Shown piece by piece: positions 23,730 to 31,881 of a stretch of 64,000 nucleotides of DNA; position 1 is the first letter of the stretch, and each line of letters begins with the position of its first letter. The notes beneath the pieces were generated by a model. The model saw only the letters and a list, made by a program, of their open reading frames with translations, was not told the DNA's origin and did no database searches. Origin of the DNA: Rossellomorea aquimaris (GTDB lineage: Bacteria > Bacillota > Bacilli > Bacillales > Bacillaceae_B). Location of the stretch: assembly GCF_035590735.1 (NCBI RefSeq), contig NZ_CP141595.1, positions 1,173,001 through 1,237,000 of the forward strand, read 5' to 3'. The position numbers were made by a program, and so were the translations under genes.

Positions 23730-23812
23730 GGCACATGAGGTTATGGTTGTACCTGGTACATTGAAGAGTGATTGTACCAGGTACAAACCAACCAAACCAT
23801 AACCGATGTGCC
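23730..23812. repeat. 83-bp inverted repeat built from TTGTACC-N-GGTACAA palindromes
   Basis: Left part: GGCACAT, GGTTATGGTT, TTGTACCTGGTACA. Right part: TTGTACCAGGTACAA, AACCATAACC, ATGTGCC. The halves are complementary apart from one 9-nt insertion (ACCAACCAA side) and two small mismatches. The inner 15-mers are themselves palindromes (23772-23786 is perfect). It is non-coding, between clpP and the C45 gene, with no T tract, so it is more likely a mobile or structural intergenic element than a terminator. Confidence 0.7.
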
Positions 23813-23943
23813 ATTTCCAGATTACTTAGGAGTATGGTATTTCACAAGTTGAAAGGCGGATTTACCAGGATTCCGATTCTTTATTTTTCCCTTCCTTTCT
23901 ATTATCCTTAGAGAAAACAGTCTTACAAAAAAGAGGGGCATTC

Positions 23944-25002
23944 ATGAAAACAATACATAGCGATGTGATTCAATTCCGTGGATCTCATTACGATTTTGGT
24001 TATATGCAAGGGTTAAGGATAAAGGATTCGATCACAGTGAGAAATCGTGAGAATCAGTGGAAGGTAAGAAAGCCCCGTTTCTCCATTAATATTGAGGAAG
24101 CGAAGCAGGCGATCGTTAAATTTGCTCCGGGGGTATGGAACGAGCTTATCGGATTACAGGAAGCGCTCAGGTGGTCGATGGAAAGAGTGCTGCAGGAGTT
24201 TGGCGGATACCGTGTTGAATATACGAAGTCGGGCTGCTCGATTATGACAGGTGAACATTATTTGATCCGAAATTATGATTATCATCCGAAGACGTATGAG
24301 GGAAGGTATACGTTTTTCCAACCGACGGATGGCGGGTATAGTGTCATCGGACCGAGTCAGCGGGTAACGGGACGGATGGACGGTATGAATGAGAAAGGAT
24401 TGGCAATTGGATATAACTTCATGCATCGTAAAAATCCAGGGGATGGCTTTATTTGCTGTATGATTGGACGTTTGATTCTCGAATCATGTGGAGATGTATC
24501 GGAAGCCGTTGAGATGCTAAAAGAAATTCCTCACCGGCACTCGTTTAGTTATGTGGTGTATGACAGAAGCGGTGAAACGTTTATTGTTGAAACGTCTCCT
24601 CGTGGCGTGGAGATCCGGCAGTCTAATGCATGTACGAATCATTTTGAAGTGATGACCCATGAAAATCGAAATCATCTGGTCGATTCGAAGCGGCGATTAA
24701 GTATCATTCAAAGTAAGCAGGCTACGGATGCACATGAAGCTTTCCGCTTAATGAATGATACGGATAAAGGCGTGTTCTCCGATTTATACGGAAGCTGGGC
24801 CGGCACCATCCATACATCTGCTTACTTTCCTAACGAAATGAAGGCTTGGTTTTCCTTGGGTGGGGACAGGGAACCGGTTGTTTTTGATTTTGCCCGGTGG
24901 CTTGAAGGAGAAGATGTTGTCCTTGAAAAGATCATTGGTGAGGTGGATACGGATATTCCCTTTGTTCACATGGATGAGGGAGCGGACTGGTTTAGTAAAT
25001 AA
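23944..25002 (+). CDS. C45-family autoproteolytic acyltransferase/hydrolase
   Basis: 352 residues of the Ntn-hydrolase fold related to acyl-CoA:6-aminopenicillanate acyltransferase. FRGSHYDFGYMQG is the N-terminal family motif. The would-be nucleophile is C98 in YTKSGCSIM, and LIRNYDYHPKTYEGRYTFFQ is the next landmark. MNEKGLAIGYNFMHRKNPGD and SFSYVVYDRSGETFIVETSP follow. In relatives, cleavage before the Cys frees the catalytic N terminus; here that would be at Gly97-Cys98. The natural substrate (an N-acyl amide or peptide) is unknown. It is monocistronic with a strong terminator downstream, and no peptide-synthetase genes are near. Confidence 0.85.
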   Translation: MKTIHSDVIQFRGSHYDFGYMQGLRIKDSITVRNRENQWKVRKPRFSINIEEAKQAIVKFAPGVWNELIGLQEALRWSMERVLQEFGGYRVEYTKSGCSIMTGEHYLIRNYDYHPKTYEGRYTFFQPTDGGYSVIGPSQRVTGRMDGMNEKGLAIGYNFMHRKNPGDGFICCMIGRLILESCGDVSEAVEMLKEIPHRHSFSYVVYDRSGETFIVETSPRGVEIRQSNACTNHFEVMTHENRNHLVDSKRRLSIIQSKQATDAHEAFRLMNDTDKGVFSDLYGSWAGTIHTSAYFPNEMKAWFSLGGDREPVVFDFARWLEGEDVVLEKIIGEVDTDIPFVHMDEGADWFSK

Positions 25003-25005
25003 TAG

Positions 25006-25041
25006 AAGAACCTCGGGAGTATTCCCAAGGTTCTTTTTTTT
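25006..25041 (+). terminator. intrinsic terminator after the C45 gene
   Basis: AAGAACCTCGGGA and TCCCAAGGTTCTT pair with one mismatch around GTAT, followed by T8. Confidence 0.88.
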
Positions 25042-25224
25042 GATAGAAAGAGTGCTGAGTGTATTATTCCATTTTACTAGAAAATTTTTTCTGATTTTTC
25101 CTTAATTATAGGTCTTTTAGTCGGTTTTACGTTTTTTTGCAATAGTGACAAAATAGTCACATAGTTTTTGAATTTAGAATCAGTATAATAGAACTAGAAA
25201 GGTTGCTTTACAGGAGGGATGCGA

Positions 25225-25794
25225 GTGAGTCACCAGAAAAGAAATTGGCTGGAAAGATTAAGGAAAATCAAAGGGTATAGCCAAGAAGAGATTGCACATC
25301 TAGTTCACATCGACAGATCCTATTATTCAAAGATTGAAAATGGTGTAAGAGTACCAAGTAGGAAGCTGGCAGAGGACTTGGCCAATATATTGAACTTTCA
25401 TGTGTCCATCTTCGAATTAGAGGTTAGTCCGTTTTATTTTGCCCTGCAAGATTCCCCCATGATTGTTGCCCATTTTGATCTAGAGCTCAGATATACTTGG
25501 ATTTTTAATCCCCACCCGGATTTCGATCCTGTTTTCGTGATTGGCAGAAGGGATGTGGAGCTAGAAGATAATGATGGTACCAGAGAGTTAATGAGAATAA
25601 AACAAAAGGTCATAAAACAACGAAAATTGATTAGAAAGAAAATTTCCTTTCCCCTATCAGATAGTACTTATGAGTATGATGTTACCTGTCATCCACTATT
25701 TAATGAGAAGGGTGAATTGATTGGCGGAAGTTCTGCCTCCACTCAATTATTAAAGGAAGAGGTAACGAATTGTAGTCAAAAAATTCACTCCTGA
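25225..25794 (+). CDS. XRE regulator with C-terminal PAS-like domain
   Basis: 189 residues. The HTH_3 domain (about 10-65) reads LRKIKGYSQEEIAHLVHIDR, SYYSKIENGVRVPSRKLAED. The rest (about 75-185) looks PAS-like: QDSPMIVAHFDLELRYTWIF, then YEYDVTCHPLFNEKGELIGG, where PLFNEKGELIGG is the typical last PAS strands. I prefer the GTG at 25225, with AGGAGGG 7-8 nt upstream, over the ATG at 25219 that touches the ribosome site. A sensor kinase gene starts 40 nt downstream, so the two form a probable signalling operon. The combination may sense redox, ligand or light state, but nothing in the sequence settles which. Confidence 0.8.
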   Translation: MSHQKRNWLERLRKIKGYSQEEIAHLVHIDRSYYSKIENGVRVPSRKLAEDLANILNFHVSIFELEVSPFYFALQDSPMIVAHFDLELRYTWIFNPHPDFDPVFVIGRRDVELEDNDGTRELMRIKQKVIKQRKLIRKKISFPLSDSTYEYDVTCHPLFNEKGELIGGSSASTQLLKEEVTNCSQKIHS

Positions 25795-25834
25795 CCGGTA
25801 ATTTTGATAGAAATGAGATAGGGGGTGTTTTCAT

Positions 25835-27082
25835 ATGGTTGATTCTGCTTTAACGAACTTATTATTAAACTTTTTATTTATTATCGTAGGACTACTAGCC
25901 TTTGCATTGTATTTTGATTTCAAAAAGAAGACCCCTTCAAAAGGTATCGTCATATTTCTTTCAACCATTACGATTTTGTTATGTGTGTTGTTTAGTTATA
26001 AGCTTACGGCCGGTGTTTATGTTGATTTAAGAAGGATTCCTTTTTTCTTGGCAAGTTTATATTTTGGTCCACTAGTTTCCTTTGTTTTAATGATGGTCAT
26101 CATCTTATTGCGGTATTTGTTCATAGGTAGTGGACTTATTCACCTTGTCATTCTGAATTATTTTATTACGTTTTTAATTTTGGCAGCGTTTTCCAAGGGG
26201 TTTCTACGTGCTAAGAAAAAAGTAAAAATGCTTTTCACCGTGGTGATCTGTTTTAGCATGACTGTATTCAATCTGGTGTTTGGATATGTTTATGAAGCGG
26301 AAATCACAAGGAATGAACACATATATCTTGTAGTCATTCCTCTAGTCGCAACCATTATCTCAGTTATGATTGCTGAGATGATCCGAAAGCTAATCATAAT
26401 GAGAAGAACATTGTCTCAACATGAAAAGCTTCAGGTTGTAAGTCAATTAGCGGCCAGTATTTCCCATGAGGTGCGAAATCCTTTAACTTCCTCCAAAGGA
26501 TTCCTGCAGCTGGTGCGTGAGGAAAAAGATGAAGAACTTCAAAAGCAGTTTATTGATTTATCCTTGAAAGGAATCGATCAAGCTACTCACGTCATAGAAG
26601 ACTATCTGACTTTTACCAACTCAACACCTGATAAAATAGAGCGTATCAATGTAAAACATTCGATTGTGGAACTAATAGAGATGGTAGAACCATTGGCTCA
26701 ACATGTTTCATTTAGCCATCAACTCATTGATGATATATATGTAGAAGGCCAGGCCCATAGTTTTCGGAAATGTATCGGAAATATTATGAATAACGCTATA
26801 GAATCCATGCCACAAGGCGGGAAGCTTTCAGTAGAGATGATAGTGAATGAAAACCTCATTATTGCCGTAACTGATTCAGGATTGGGGATGACCAAGGAGC
26901 AGATCCAACGATTTGGAGAACCATTTTTTACGACGAAGAACGAAGGAACTGGTTTAGGGGTGATGGCGGCAAACATTATTGTTCATTCTATGAAGGGTAA
27001 TATTCAAGTGAAAAGTGAATTGAATAGAGGGACGACGGTTTATATAGAATTGCATAAATCTTTAAATATAGATGCTGGGTAA
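25835..27082 (+). CDS. orphan sensor histidine kinase with 5TM-LYT sensor (KinB-like)
   Basis: 415 residues. Six or so N-terminal helices (about 6-180) form a 5TMR-LYT-type sensor: DLRRIPFFLASLYFGPLVSF is its conserved stretch. HisKA follows with phospho-acceptor H211 in ASISHEVRNPLTSSKGFLQ, then HATPase_c (NIMNNAIESMPQGGKLSVEM, DSGLGMTKEQIQRFGEPFFT, GTGLGVMAANII). The HEVRNPLTS-KGFLQL version is the sporulation-kinase (KinA/B/C) type, so phosphorelay input to Spo0F is plausible (inference). No response regulator is adjacent. The XRE-PAS gene upstream is probably cotranscribed. GGGGG precedes the ATG by about 10 nt. Confidence 0.85.
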   Translation: MVDSALTNLLLNFLFIIVGLLAFALYFDFKKKTPSKGIVIFLSTITILLCVLFSYKLTAGVYVDLRRIPFFLASLYFGPLVSFVLMMVIILLRYLFIGSGLIHLVILNYFITFLILAAFSKGFLRAKKKVKMLFTVVICFSMTVFNLVFGYVYEAEITRNEHIYLVVIPLVATIISVMIAEMIRKLIIMRRTLSQHEKLQVVSQLAASISHEVRNPLTSSKGFLQLVREEKDEELQKQFIDLSLKGIDQATHVIEDYLTFTNSTPDKIERINVKHSIVELIEMVEPLAQHVSFSHQLIDDIYVEGQAHSFRKCIGNIMNNAIESMPQGGKLSVEMIVNENLIIAVTDSGLGMTKEQIQRFGEPFFTTKNEGTGLGVMAANIIVHSMKGNIQVKSELNRGTTVYIELHKSLNIDAG

Positions 27083-27089
27083 ATGTGAA

Positions 27090-27130
27090 GAAAAGGAATC
27101 CGGGCAGATAACCCGGATTCCTTTTCTTTT
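27090..27130. terminator. bidirectional terminator, kinase gene / nitroreductase gene
   Basis: GAAAAGGAATCCGGG (27090-27104) and CCCGGATTCCTTTTC (27112-27126) make a perfect 15-bp stem, loop CAGATAA, with T4 on the right and A-rich sequence on the left. Confidence 0.92.
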
Positions 27131-27132
27131 CA

Positions 27133-27807
27133 TTAAACAAACTTCACGATATCCTCATAAGGCCGACGCGTTTTCGGTGCTGGATCCTTCATCCGGTAAC
27201 CGAATGCCACCATGACGGAAATGCTGAAACGACCATCTTCCAACAATCCTTCCTCATCTAAGAGCGAGTTCATCTTTTCGATGTCAAAGCCTTCGATTGG
27301 ACACGAGTCGACACCGATTTGAGCGGCTGAAGTCATCATATTACCCAAGGCTAAATAGGTTTGCTTTCCGGCCCAGTCGTATAAGGGACGATTGCCTTCC
27401 AATAAATCGAAATCAACCTTTTGGAACTGCTCGATTTTTTCTAAATATTTTGCCATATGATCTTCAGGCAGGTTTTTCACGTTTTTAAAATGGTCCTGTA
27501 AGTATTGTGAATCGTATTTCGTATCTTTTTTCGTTCTGGCCAGGATCACGACAAAATGACTGGCTTCAGGCAGTTTTCCGTATGCTCCCCAAGCAGTGTT
27601 CTTGATCTTTTCTCTCAATTCAGGGTTTTGAATCACGACGAATCTCCAAGGTTCGAATCCAAATGAGCTTGGTGACAGACGCCCTGTTTCCATGATGAAT
27701 CGGAAATCGTCATCGGACACTTTCTTGTTAGGGTCGAATTCCTTTGTTGCATGTCTGAAATGGTAAGCATCTAAAATGTCTTGCTTTGCTTGTTCTTTAT
27801 TAGCCAT
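27133..27807 (-). CDS. NAD(P)H-dependent nitroreductase-family oxidoreductase
   Basis: 224 residues of the FMN-dependent nitroreductase fold. The N-terminal AYHFRHATKEFDPNKKVSDD holds the FMN-phosphate Arg, then RLSPSSFGFEPWRFVVIQNP (the S-S-x-N/G-x-Q/E-P-W loop). QIGVDSCPIEGFD and SVMVAFGYRMKDPAPKTRRP are the second FMN contacts. This resembles YfkO/NfsB-type enzymes that reduce nitro-aromatics, quinones or flavins with NAD(P)H. AAGGAG lies about 10 nt before the ATG at 27807. The gene has its own terminator, and its physiological substrate is unknown. Confidence 0.9.
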   Translation of the reverse strand: MANKEQAKQDILDAYHFRHATKEFDPNKKVSDDDFRFIMETGRLSPSSFGFEPWRFVVIQNPELREKIKNTAWGAYGKLPEASHFVVILARTKKDTKYDSQYLQDHFKNVKNLPEDHMAKYLEKIEQFQKVDFDLLEGNRPLYDWAGKQTYLALGNMMTSAAQIGVDSCPIEGFDIEKMNSLLDEEGLLEDGRFSISVMVAFGYRMKDPAPKTRRPYEDIVKFV

Positions 27808-27985
27808 TGAACATTCACTCCTTATCCATTGATTCAATCATGTTTAATTTATCATAAGTGAAGTGGTGAATCATGTGATGTGCCTGAACAACTCTATTTC
27901 GATTGGAATGTTGGGAAAATTGAAACATAAGTCCTATCTGCTTCGTATATGAGGTAAGAGAACGATGGAGAGGGGATGAGAGTTG

Positions 27986-28276
27986 ATGGGATTTATATGG
28001 ATTGTACTGGCAGGCATTGCTCTGCTATTCTTGTTCAATTGGCTGATGGGCTACCGAAAAGGACACATCCAAATCGACTTTGAAGAACGATTTTTCAAGG
28101 AAGAAGAGTACATTGAGGCAATCAAAAAAGAGCTTGAGCAACAAGGGAATGATGTGGAGTACAAGGGGAGTCGAACATTTATTGTGGATGGTCGAACCTA
28201 TTTGTTTATTGAACGGAATATATCAATGGGCGGGGTTCCTTTGCAGCGGACAATTTTGAAGCCTATTAGAAAGTAA
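27986..28276 (+). CDS. small single-helix membrane protein
   Basis: 96 residues. Helix FIWIVLAGIALLFLFNWLMG (about 3-22) is followed by a soluble tail with an acidic/basic helix (FKEEEYIEAIKKELEQQGND) and strand-like segments RTFIVDGRTYLFIERN and PLQRTILKPIRK. A cytoplasmic tail is likely from the YRKGH positive cluster after the helix. I do not recognise the family. The ATG at 27986 (a TTG lies directly before it) follows GGGGATGAGAG. It is monocistronic with a short terminator. Confidence 0.7.
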   Translation: MGFIWIVLAGIALLFLFNWLMGYRKGHIQIDFEERFFKEEEYIEAIKKELEQQGNDVEYKGSRTFIVDGRTYLFIERNISMGGVPLQRTILKPIRK

Positions 28277-28300
28277 AGGCGTACCTGGGCACGCCTTTTG
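28275..28300. terminator. terminator between the small membrane gene and the CaCA antiporter gene
   Basis: AAAGGCGT (28275-28282) pairs with ACGCCTTT (28291-28298), with T4 following. It lies between convergent genes. Confidence 0.75.
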
Positions 28301-28304
28301 GTGT

Positions 28305-29264
28305 TTAAAATAATACATACGATGCGACAATATACAAAACGGTTATAATGAAGGATGGAGCCATGTATCTCCACTTATTCATGACCGTCGATGGTCGCAG
28401 CAGCAGGTAGACGATGACGAGGGTCATCAATAATCCCAAAGCTGCGACAAAGGTATGAGACGTATCCACTGCTTCAAGGATGGCCCCTTTGCGGTAAAGG
28501 ACATCGGTCAGGACGAGCAGTTGAATGTTAAACAGGTTGCTTCCGAGAATAGAGCCGATCGCCATATTATAGTTTGCCAGTTTAAAAGCAGCAAGAACCG
28601 TCACGAGTTCAGGAAGGGAAGTCGAAGCAGCGATGAGAAAGCTCCCGACAAAGCTTGCGTTCAAGCCGGTTGCCTTTGCCAATTGGTCACCTGCAATCGA
28701 TAGCACACTTCCTGATGCAAACACCACCAGTGCAGCAATGATAAAACCGATAACGGCCGTTTTGAGGGAATAATCCTTTGTAAGTACGGATTCTCCTTCA
28801 GCATCATCGCTGGAAACGAATTTCATCGCAACGAAATATAGAATGATAATGATGAACATCTCAATCCCAACGCCAAAAAATTCAATGGAACCCGGCATGA
28901 AAAGGGCGAAAATGATGATCGTGAGAAACAGAAATCCGAATAGGGCAGAAGGAATATTTGCCTTTCTGTTTACCTTTTGGAACAATCTTTTTTTACGATA
29001 AATCAGATCGACCACTGCCAGGATAAAAAGATTGAACACATTACTACCGAGCATGTTTCCTACAGCAATATCAGGGTTATCGATATAAACCGCCGTTAAG
29101 CTCGTTGTTAATTCAGGGAGTGATGTTGCCCCTGCAATGAGGAATGTCCCTACGACAGCCCCGCTTAATGAAGACTTCTTACTGATGACATCTCCGAACT
29201 GATTCAGGTAAATAGCGGCCGCAACCACGATGGCTGCAGCGAGTAAAAAAACAATGTAAACCAT
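28305..29264 (-). CDS. CaCA-family cation antiporter (YrbG-like), Mn2+-riboswitch controlled
   Basis: 319 residues with about ten helices in two inverted repeats. Each carries the alpha-repeat motif: VVGTFLIAGATSLPELTTSL with NMLGSNVFNLFIL, and FVGSFLIAASTSLPELVTVL with SILGSNLFNIQLLVL. The GxSxPE acid residues bind the divalent cation. The family is annotated Na+/Ca2+ exchange, but this copy sits under a yybP-ykoY element, which in bacteria controls Mn2+ exporters and alkaline-pH genes. Export of Mn2+ (or Ca2+/Mn2+) in exchange for Na+ or H+ is therefore the better guess. The ATG at 29264 follows GGAGGAG by 6-7 nt. Confidence 0.9.
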   Translation of the reverse strand: MVYIVFLLAAAIVVAAAIYLNQFGDVISKKSSLSGAVVGTFLIAGATSLPELTTSLTAVYIDNPDIAVGNMLGSNVFNLFILAVVDLIYRKKRLFQKVNRKANIPSALFGFLFLTIIIFALFMPGSIEFFGVGIEMFIIIILYFVAMKFVSSDDAEGESVLTKDYSLKTAVIGFIIAALVVFASGSVLSIAGDQLAKATGLNASFVGSFLIAASTSLPELVTVLAAFKLANYNMAIGSILGSNLFNIQLLVLTDVLYRKGAILEAVDTSHTFVAALGLLMTLVIVYLLLRPSTVMNKWRYMAPSFIITVLYIVASYVLF

Positions 29265-29289
29265 ATAATCTCCTCCAAGCCAGCGCATA

Positions 29290-29422
29290 TAAAAAAGACC
29301 CCGGCACAAATTTTTGTACCAAGGTCTTGCGTGCTGAAGAATGAGCTAAAGCCTGATGAACCAGGTATTTTCATACCGGGATGACGATTCACCAGCCGTT
29401 TACCGGTCGCTACTCCCCTTGT
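29290..29422 (-). ncRNA. yybP-ykoY (manganese) riboswitch with expression-platform terminator
   Basis: On the minus strand the RNA starts AAGGGGAGTAGCGACCGG (core GGGGAGTAGC at 29418-29409), the hallmark 5' strand of the yybP-ykoY aptamer. It continues through GTCATCCCGGTATG and TTCATCAGGCTTTAGCTC, typical of the second leg. It ends in the hairpin at 29328-29291 (AAGACCTTGGTACAAA, TTTGTGCCGGGGTCTT) with a T6 tract, 27 nt before the antiporter start codon. Mn2+ binding is expected to prevent the terminator and switch the gene on. Confidence 0.88.
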
Positions 29423-29429
29423 TATTATT

Positions 29430-29458
29430 AATGTATTAGGATTTTGAAGGTTTGTCAA
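29430..29458 (-). promoter_or_regulatory. sigma-A promoter driving the riboswitch and antiporter
   Basis: On the minus strand a perfect TTGACA (29458-29453), a 17-nt spacer and TACATT (29435-29430), with the aptamer starting about 10 nt downstream. Confidence 0.8.
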
Positions 29459-29495
29459 TGAAAGTGCTTATATTATTTAATGAGGAGGCAAACGT

Positions 29496-30053
29496 GTGAA
29501 AGAGGAAAGGAAATATCTAGTGAAACAAATAGTAGATTATGATATCAAAGGAAAAGTGAAAGCTGAAATCCAAGAATTATTATGTGAATGTTTTGGTGAT
29601 GACTATCCTGATGATAGAATTTACTTTAAGCAGATTCCTCATTTCAGGTATCTTGTTTATAACGAAGATCAACGTTTAGTGGGGCATGTTGGGGTGGATT
29701 ACCGGGTCATGAATTTGAAAGGTGAACCTGTAAATGTATTGGGGATTATCGATTTATGCGTTTCAAAAAGTAGTCGCTCACTGGGAATCGGATCACAGCT
29801 GCTCTTCGAATTGGAAAGGTTCTGTGATGGCCGTAACATCGATTTCCTTCTCTTATTTGCTGATGATCCATCCTTATATGAGGCAAATGGCTTCCAATCG
29901 GTGTCCAACCAGTGCACCTGGATGAAAATAAATGACCAAAACCAAATCACCCGGGGCATCGGTACCGAAACCATAACCGAACTCATGGTCAAACAATTGG
30001 GTACCAAAAAATGGTCAAGCGGCCGGCTGGACATGCTTGGTTACCTCTACTAA
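29496..30053 (+). CDS. GNAT-family N-acetyltransferase
   Basis: 185 residues. After about 60 N-terminal residues, the GNAT core shows LVGHVGVDYRVMNLKGEPVN (strand 4), NVLGIIDLCVSKSSRSLGIG with the S-R-S-L-G-I-G-S acetyl-CoA loop, QLLFELERFCDGRNIDFLLL, and DPSLYEANGFQSV. The arrangement resembles the aminoglycoside/NodA-like GNATs, but the acceptor is unknown. The start is GTG with GAGGAGG 8 nt before it. It is divergent from the antiporter gene, and a methyltransferase gene follows 43 nt downstream, with a repeat arm between. Confidence 0.85.
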   Translation: MKEERKYLVKQIVDYDIKGKVKAEIQELLCECFGDDYPDDRIYFKQIPHFRYLVYNEDQRLVGHVGVDYRVMNLKGEPVNVLGIIDLCVSKSSRSLGIGSQLLFELERFCDGRNIDFLLLFADDPSLYEANGFQSVSNQCTWMKINDQNQITRGIGTETITELMVKQLGTKKWSSGRLDMLGYLY

Positions 30054-30059
30054 ATTGTG

Positions 30060-30080
30060 AGGTCCGAGAGGGACGGACCT
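30060..30080 (+). repeat. compact rearranged repeat copy between GNAT and methyltransferase genes
   Basis: AGGTCCG-AGAGGGA-CGGACCT (30060-30080) is a 7-bp hairpin in which a GGGACGGACCT arm (30070-30080) pairs with a short GGTCCG on its left. It is the only place where the left and right halves appear in the reverse order. It lies 16 nt before the next start codon. Confidence 0.6.
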
Positions 30081-30096
30081 TCATGAAGGAGTATGT

Positions 30097-30705
30097 ATGA
30101 AGGAAGAGAATTATGATGAATTATTAGGTGTTCGAACGAGTGAGTTGCAGATGGGGTTTCACCGGTCTTTTCATTATCATCGGTATGAGCCGACACCGTA
30201 TCAAGCACTGGATGAACTATTCCGACATTATAGATTGAATGGCAGCGATCGCGTGGTTGATTTCGGATGTGGAAAAGGGCGATTGAATTTCTTTATCCAC
30301 CATCTATTTCAATCCACCGTTGTTGGCATTGAAATGAATGAAGAGTTTTATGAAGAAGCCGAGGCGAACCGGGAAAGCTATTTAAAAAAGGCGAATACCA
30401 AACGTGATAATCTCTACTTCTATCACTGCCTGGCCGAAGAGTATGCAATTCATCCAAAGGATAACCGATTTTACTTTTTTAATCCGTTTTCCGTTCAGAT
30501 TTTCATGAGGATCCTCAATAACATCCTCTTTTCAGTGGAACATTCACCACGTGATATCGAGATCGTGTTGTACTATAGCTCGGATGATTATGTGCATTAT
30601 TTAGAAGATCACCCCCTTTTCGTCTTGAGGAAAGAAGTGAACTTGTCAGGGGATTATGAAAAGAATGAGTATGAGCGATTTTTAGTGTACGGGTTGATGT
30701 ATTGA
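30097..30705 (+). CDS. class I SAM-dependent methyltransferase
   Basis: 202 residues. Motif I is RVVDFGCGKGRLNFFI (about 50-65), with the acidic end of strand 2 in TVVGIEMNEEFYEEAEANRE. Motif-IV-like FYFFNPFSVQIFMRILNNIL replaces the usual D/N-PP-Y, which makes a small-molecule or lipid substrate more likely than nucleic acid. The N-terminal 45 residues (GFHRSFHYHRYEPTPYQALD) may form a substrate lid. The ATG has GAAGGAG 6-7 nt upstream. It may share a transcript with the GNAT upstream unless the intervening repeat stops it. The substrate is unknown. Confidence 0.85.
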   Translation: MKEENYDELLGVRTSELQMGFHRSFHYHRYEPTPYQALDELFRHYRLNGSDRVVDFGCGKGRLNFFIHHLFQSTVVGIEMNEEFYEEAEANRESYLKKANTKRDNLYFYHCLAEEYAIHPKDNRFYFFNPFSVQIFMRILNNILFSVEHSPRDIEIVLYYSSDDYVHYLEDHPLFVLRKEVNLSGDYEKNEYERFLVYGLMY

Positions 30706-30821
30706 ATGGGGTGTCTCCTGATTATTTTGTTTTTTTCTGAAAAGCCAATATTTTTGATTTATCCGCTTTCATATCGGAGAATAGTGACATGGAATGTGAA
30801 AAGTAAAAGGAGGCGGATTGA

Positions 30822-31739
30822 ATGAGAATACTAGTTGTTGGTGCAGGTGCCGTTGGGGGCTACTTCGGTGGTAGATTGGTAGAGAAAGGCGAGGATGTTA
30901 CGTTTCTCGTCCGTGAGCGAAGAGAGAACCAGCTGAAAAAGCATGGATTGCAAATTGACAGTGTACATGGTAATTTTCACTGCAAGCCGAAAACGCTGAG
31001 AGCAGAAGAAAAAGCAGAGCCCTTTGACGCCATCATCCTTTCAACCAAGGCCTATCATCTCAAGGGAGCAATCGAGAGCCTTCACTCCTTCGTAGGTGAA
31101 AATACGATGATACTGCCACTTTTAAACGGAATGTCTCACGTTGAGGATCTTATAGAAGCATTCGGGAAAGAGAGAGTGATAGGCGGTTTATGCTTTGTCG
31201 AGTCTACGCTTGATGAAACAGGGAAGGTCATTCAATCAAGTCCCATACATGACCTTGTTTTTGGGGAGCGCAGTGGAGAAAGAACCGAAAGAATCGCGAA
31301 GCTTGAAAAGGCATTATCAGGGACGAAGGCAAACTTTCGGTTATCCGACACCATCGAGCAGGAAATGTGGCATAAGTATTTATTTATCAGTACTCTTTCA
31401 GGTGTCACATCCCTGTACCGTGCACCGATTGGTCCGATTCGGGGAATAGCAGAGGGTGCCGATATGATCAAAGGGGTCCTTTATGAATCCGCAGCGATTA
31501 TGAGAAGCTTGAAAGCACCACTTGCTGAAAAGATAGAAGAAGCTCAATACGATAAGATCAATCAAATGGGTTATCGCATGAAGTCATCCTTACAACGGGA
31601 CATGGAAAAAAATCTCTCCGTCGAAGCGGATCATTTATACGGATATTTATTGAAGGCTGCTGAAGCAGAGGGGATTGAAGCGCGTGAGTTGCGTTTGATT
31701 TATGGGAATTTGAAGATTTATGAAAGAGCCAATACGTAA
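30822..31739 (+). CDS. ketopantoate reductase family protein (PanE/ApbA)
   Basis: 305 residues. The N-terminal NADPH fold starts MRILVVGAGAVGGYFGGRLV (G-x-G-x-x-G) with the Arg cluster VRERREN for the 2'-phosphate. The middle has AIILSTKAYHLKGAI and TMILPLLNGMSHVEDL, where the N-G block contacts substrate. The C-terminal helical domain includes MRSLKAPLAEKIEEAQYDKI and SSLQRDMEKN, a family active-site helix. It reduces 2-dehydropantoate to pantoate in CoA synthesis. Bacilli often have several paralogues, so the symbol panE is not assigned. AAAGGAGG precedes the ATG by 7-8 nt. Confidence 0.88.
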   Translation: MRILVVGAGAVGGYFGGRLVEKGEDVTFLVRERRENQLKKHGLQIDSVHGNFHCKPKTLRAEEKAEPFDAIILSTKAYHLKGAIESLHSFVGENTMILPLLNGMSHVEDLIEAFGKERVIGGLCFVESTLDETGKVIQSSPIHDLVFGERSGERTERIAKLEKALSGTKANFRLSDTIEQEMWHKYLFISTLSGVTSLYRAPIGPIRGIAEGADMIKGVLYESAAIMRSLKAPLAEKIEEAQYDKINQMGYRMKSSLQRDMEKNLSVEADHLYGYLLKAAEAEGIEARELRLIYGNLKIYERANT

Positions 31740-31745
31740 GGTGAG

Positions 31746-31785
31746 AAACATCCGATACTTTAAAATGGTTTCGGGTGTTTTTTTA
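31746..31785 (+). terminator. intrinsic terminator after the ketopantoate reductase gene
   Basis: AAACATCCGA (31746-31755) pairs with TCGGGTGTTT (31771-31780, one wobble) and is followed by T residues. Confidence 0.8.
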
Positions 31786-31811
31786 TATGGGTTCAGTTGT
31801 TGAATGGGTGG

Positions 31812-31856
31812 TTGGATGGGCAGCTGTATACCACATTACCCAGCTGTCCATCCCAA
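31812..31856. repeat. imperfect inverted repeat downstream of bioY
   Basis: TTGGATGGGCAGCTG (31812-31826) opposes CAGCTGTCCATCCCAA (31841-31856) with one mismatch and one bulge. There is no T tract on either side, so a terminator role is uncertain. Confidence 0.5.
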
Positions 31857-31881
31857 ACACATTTCCATTTCTTTATATAAC

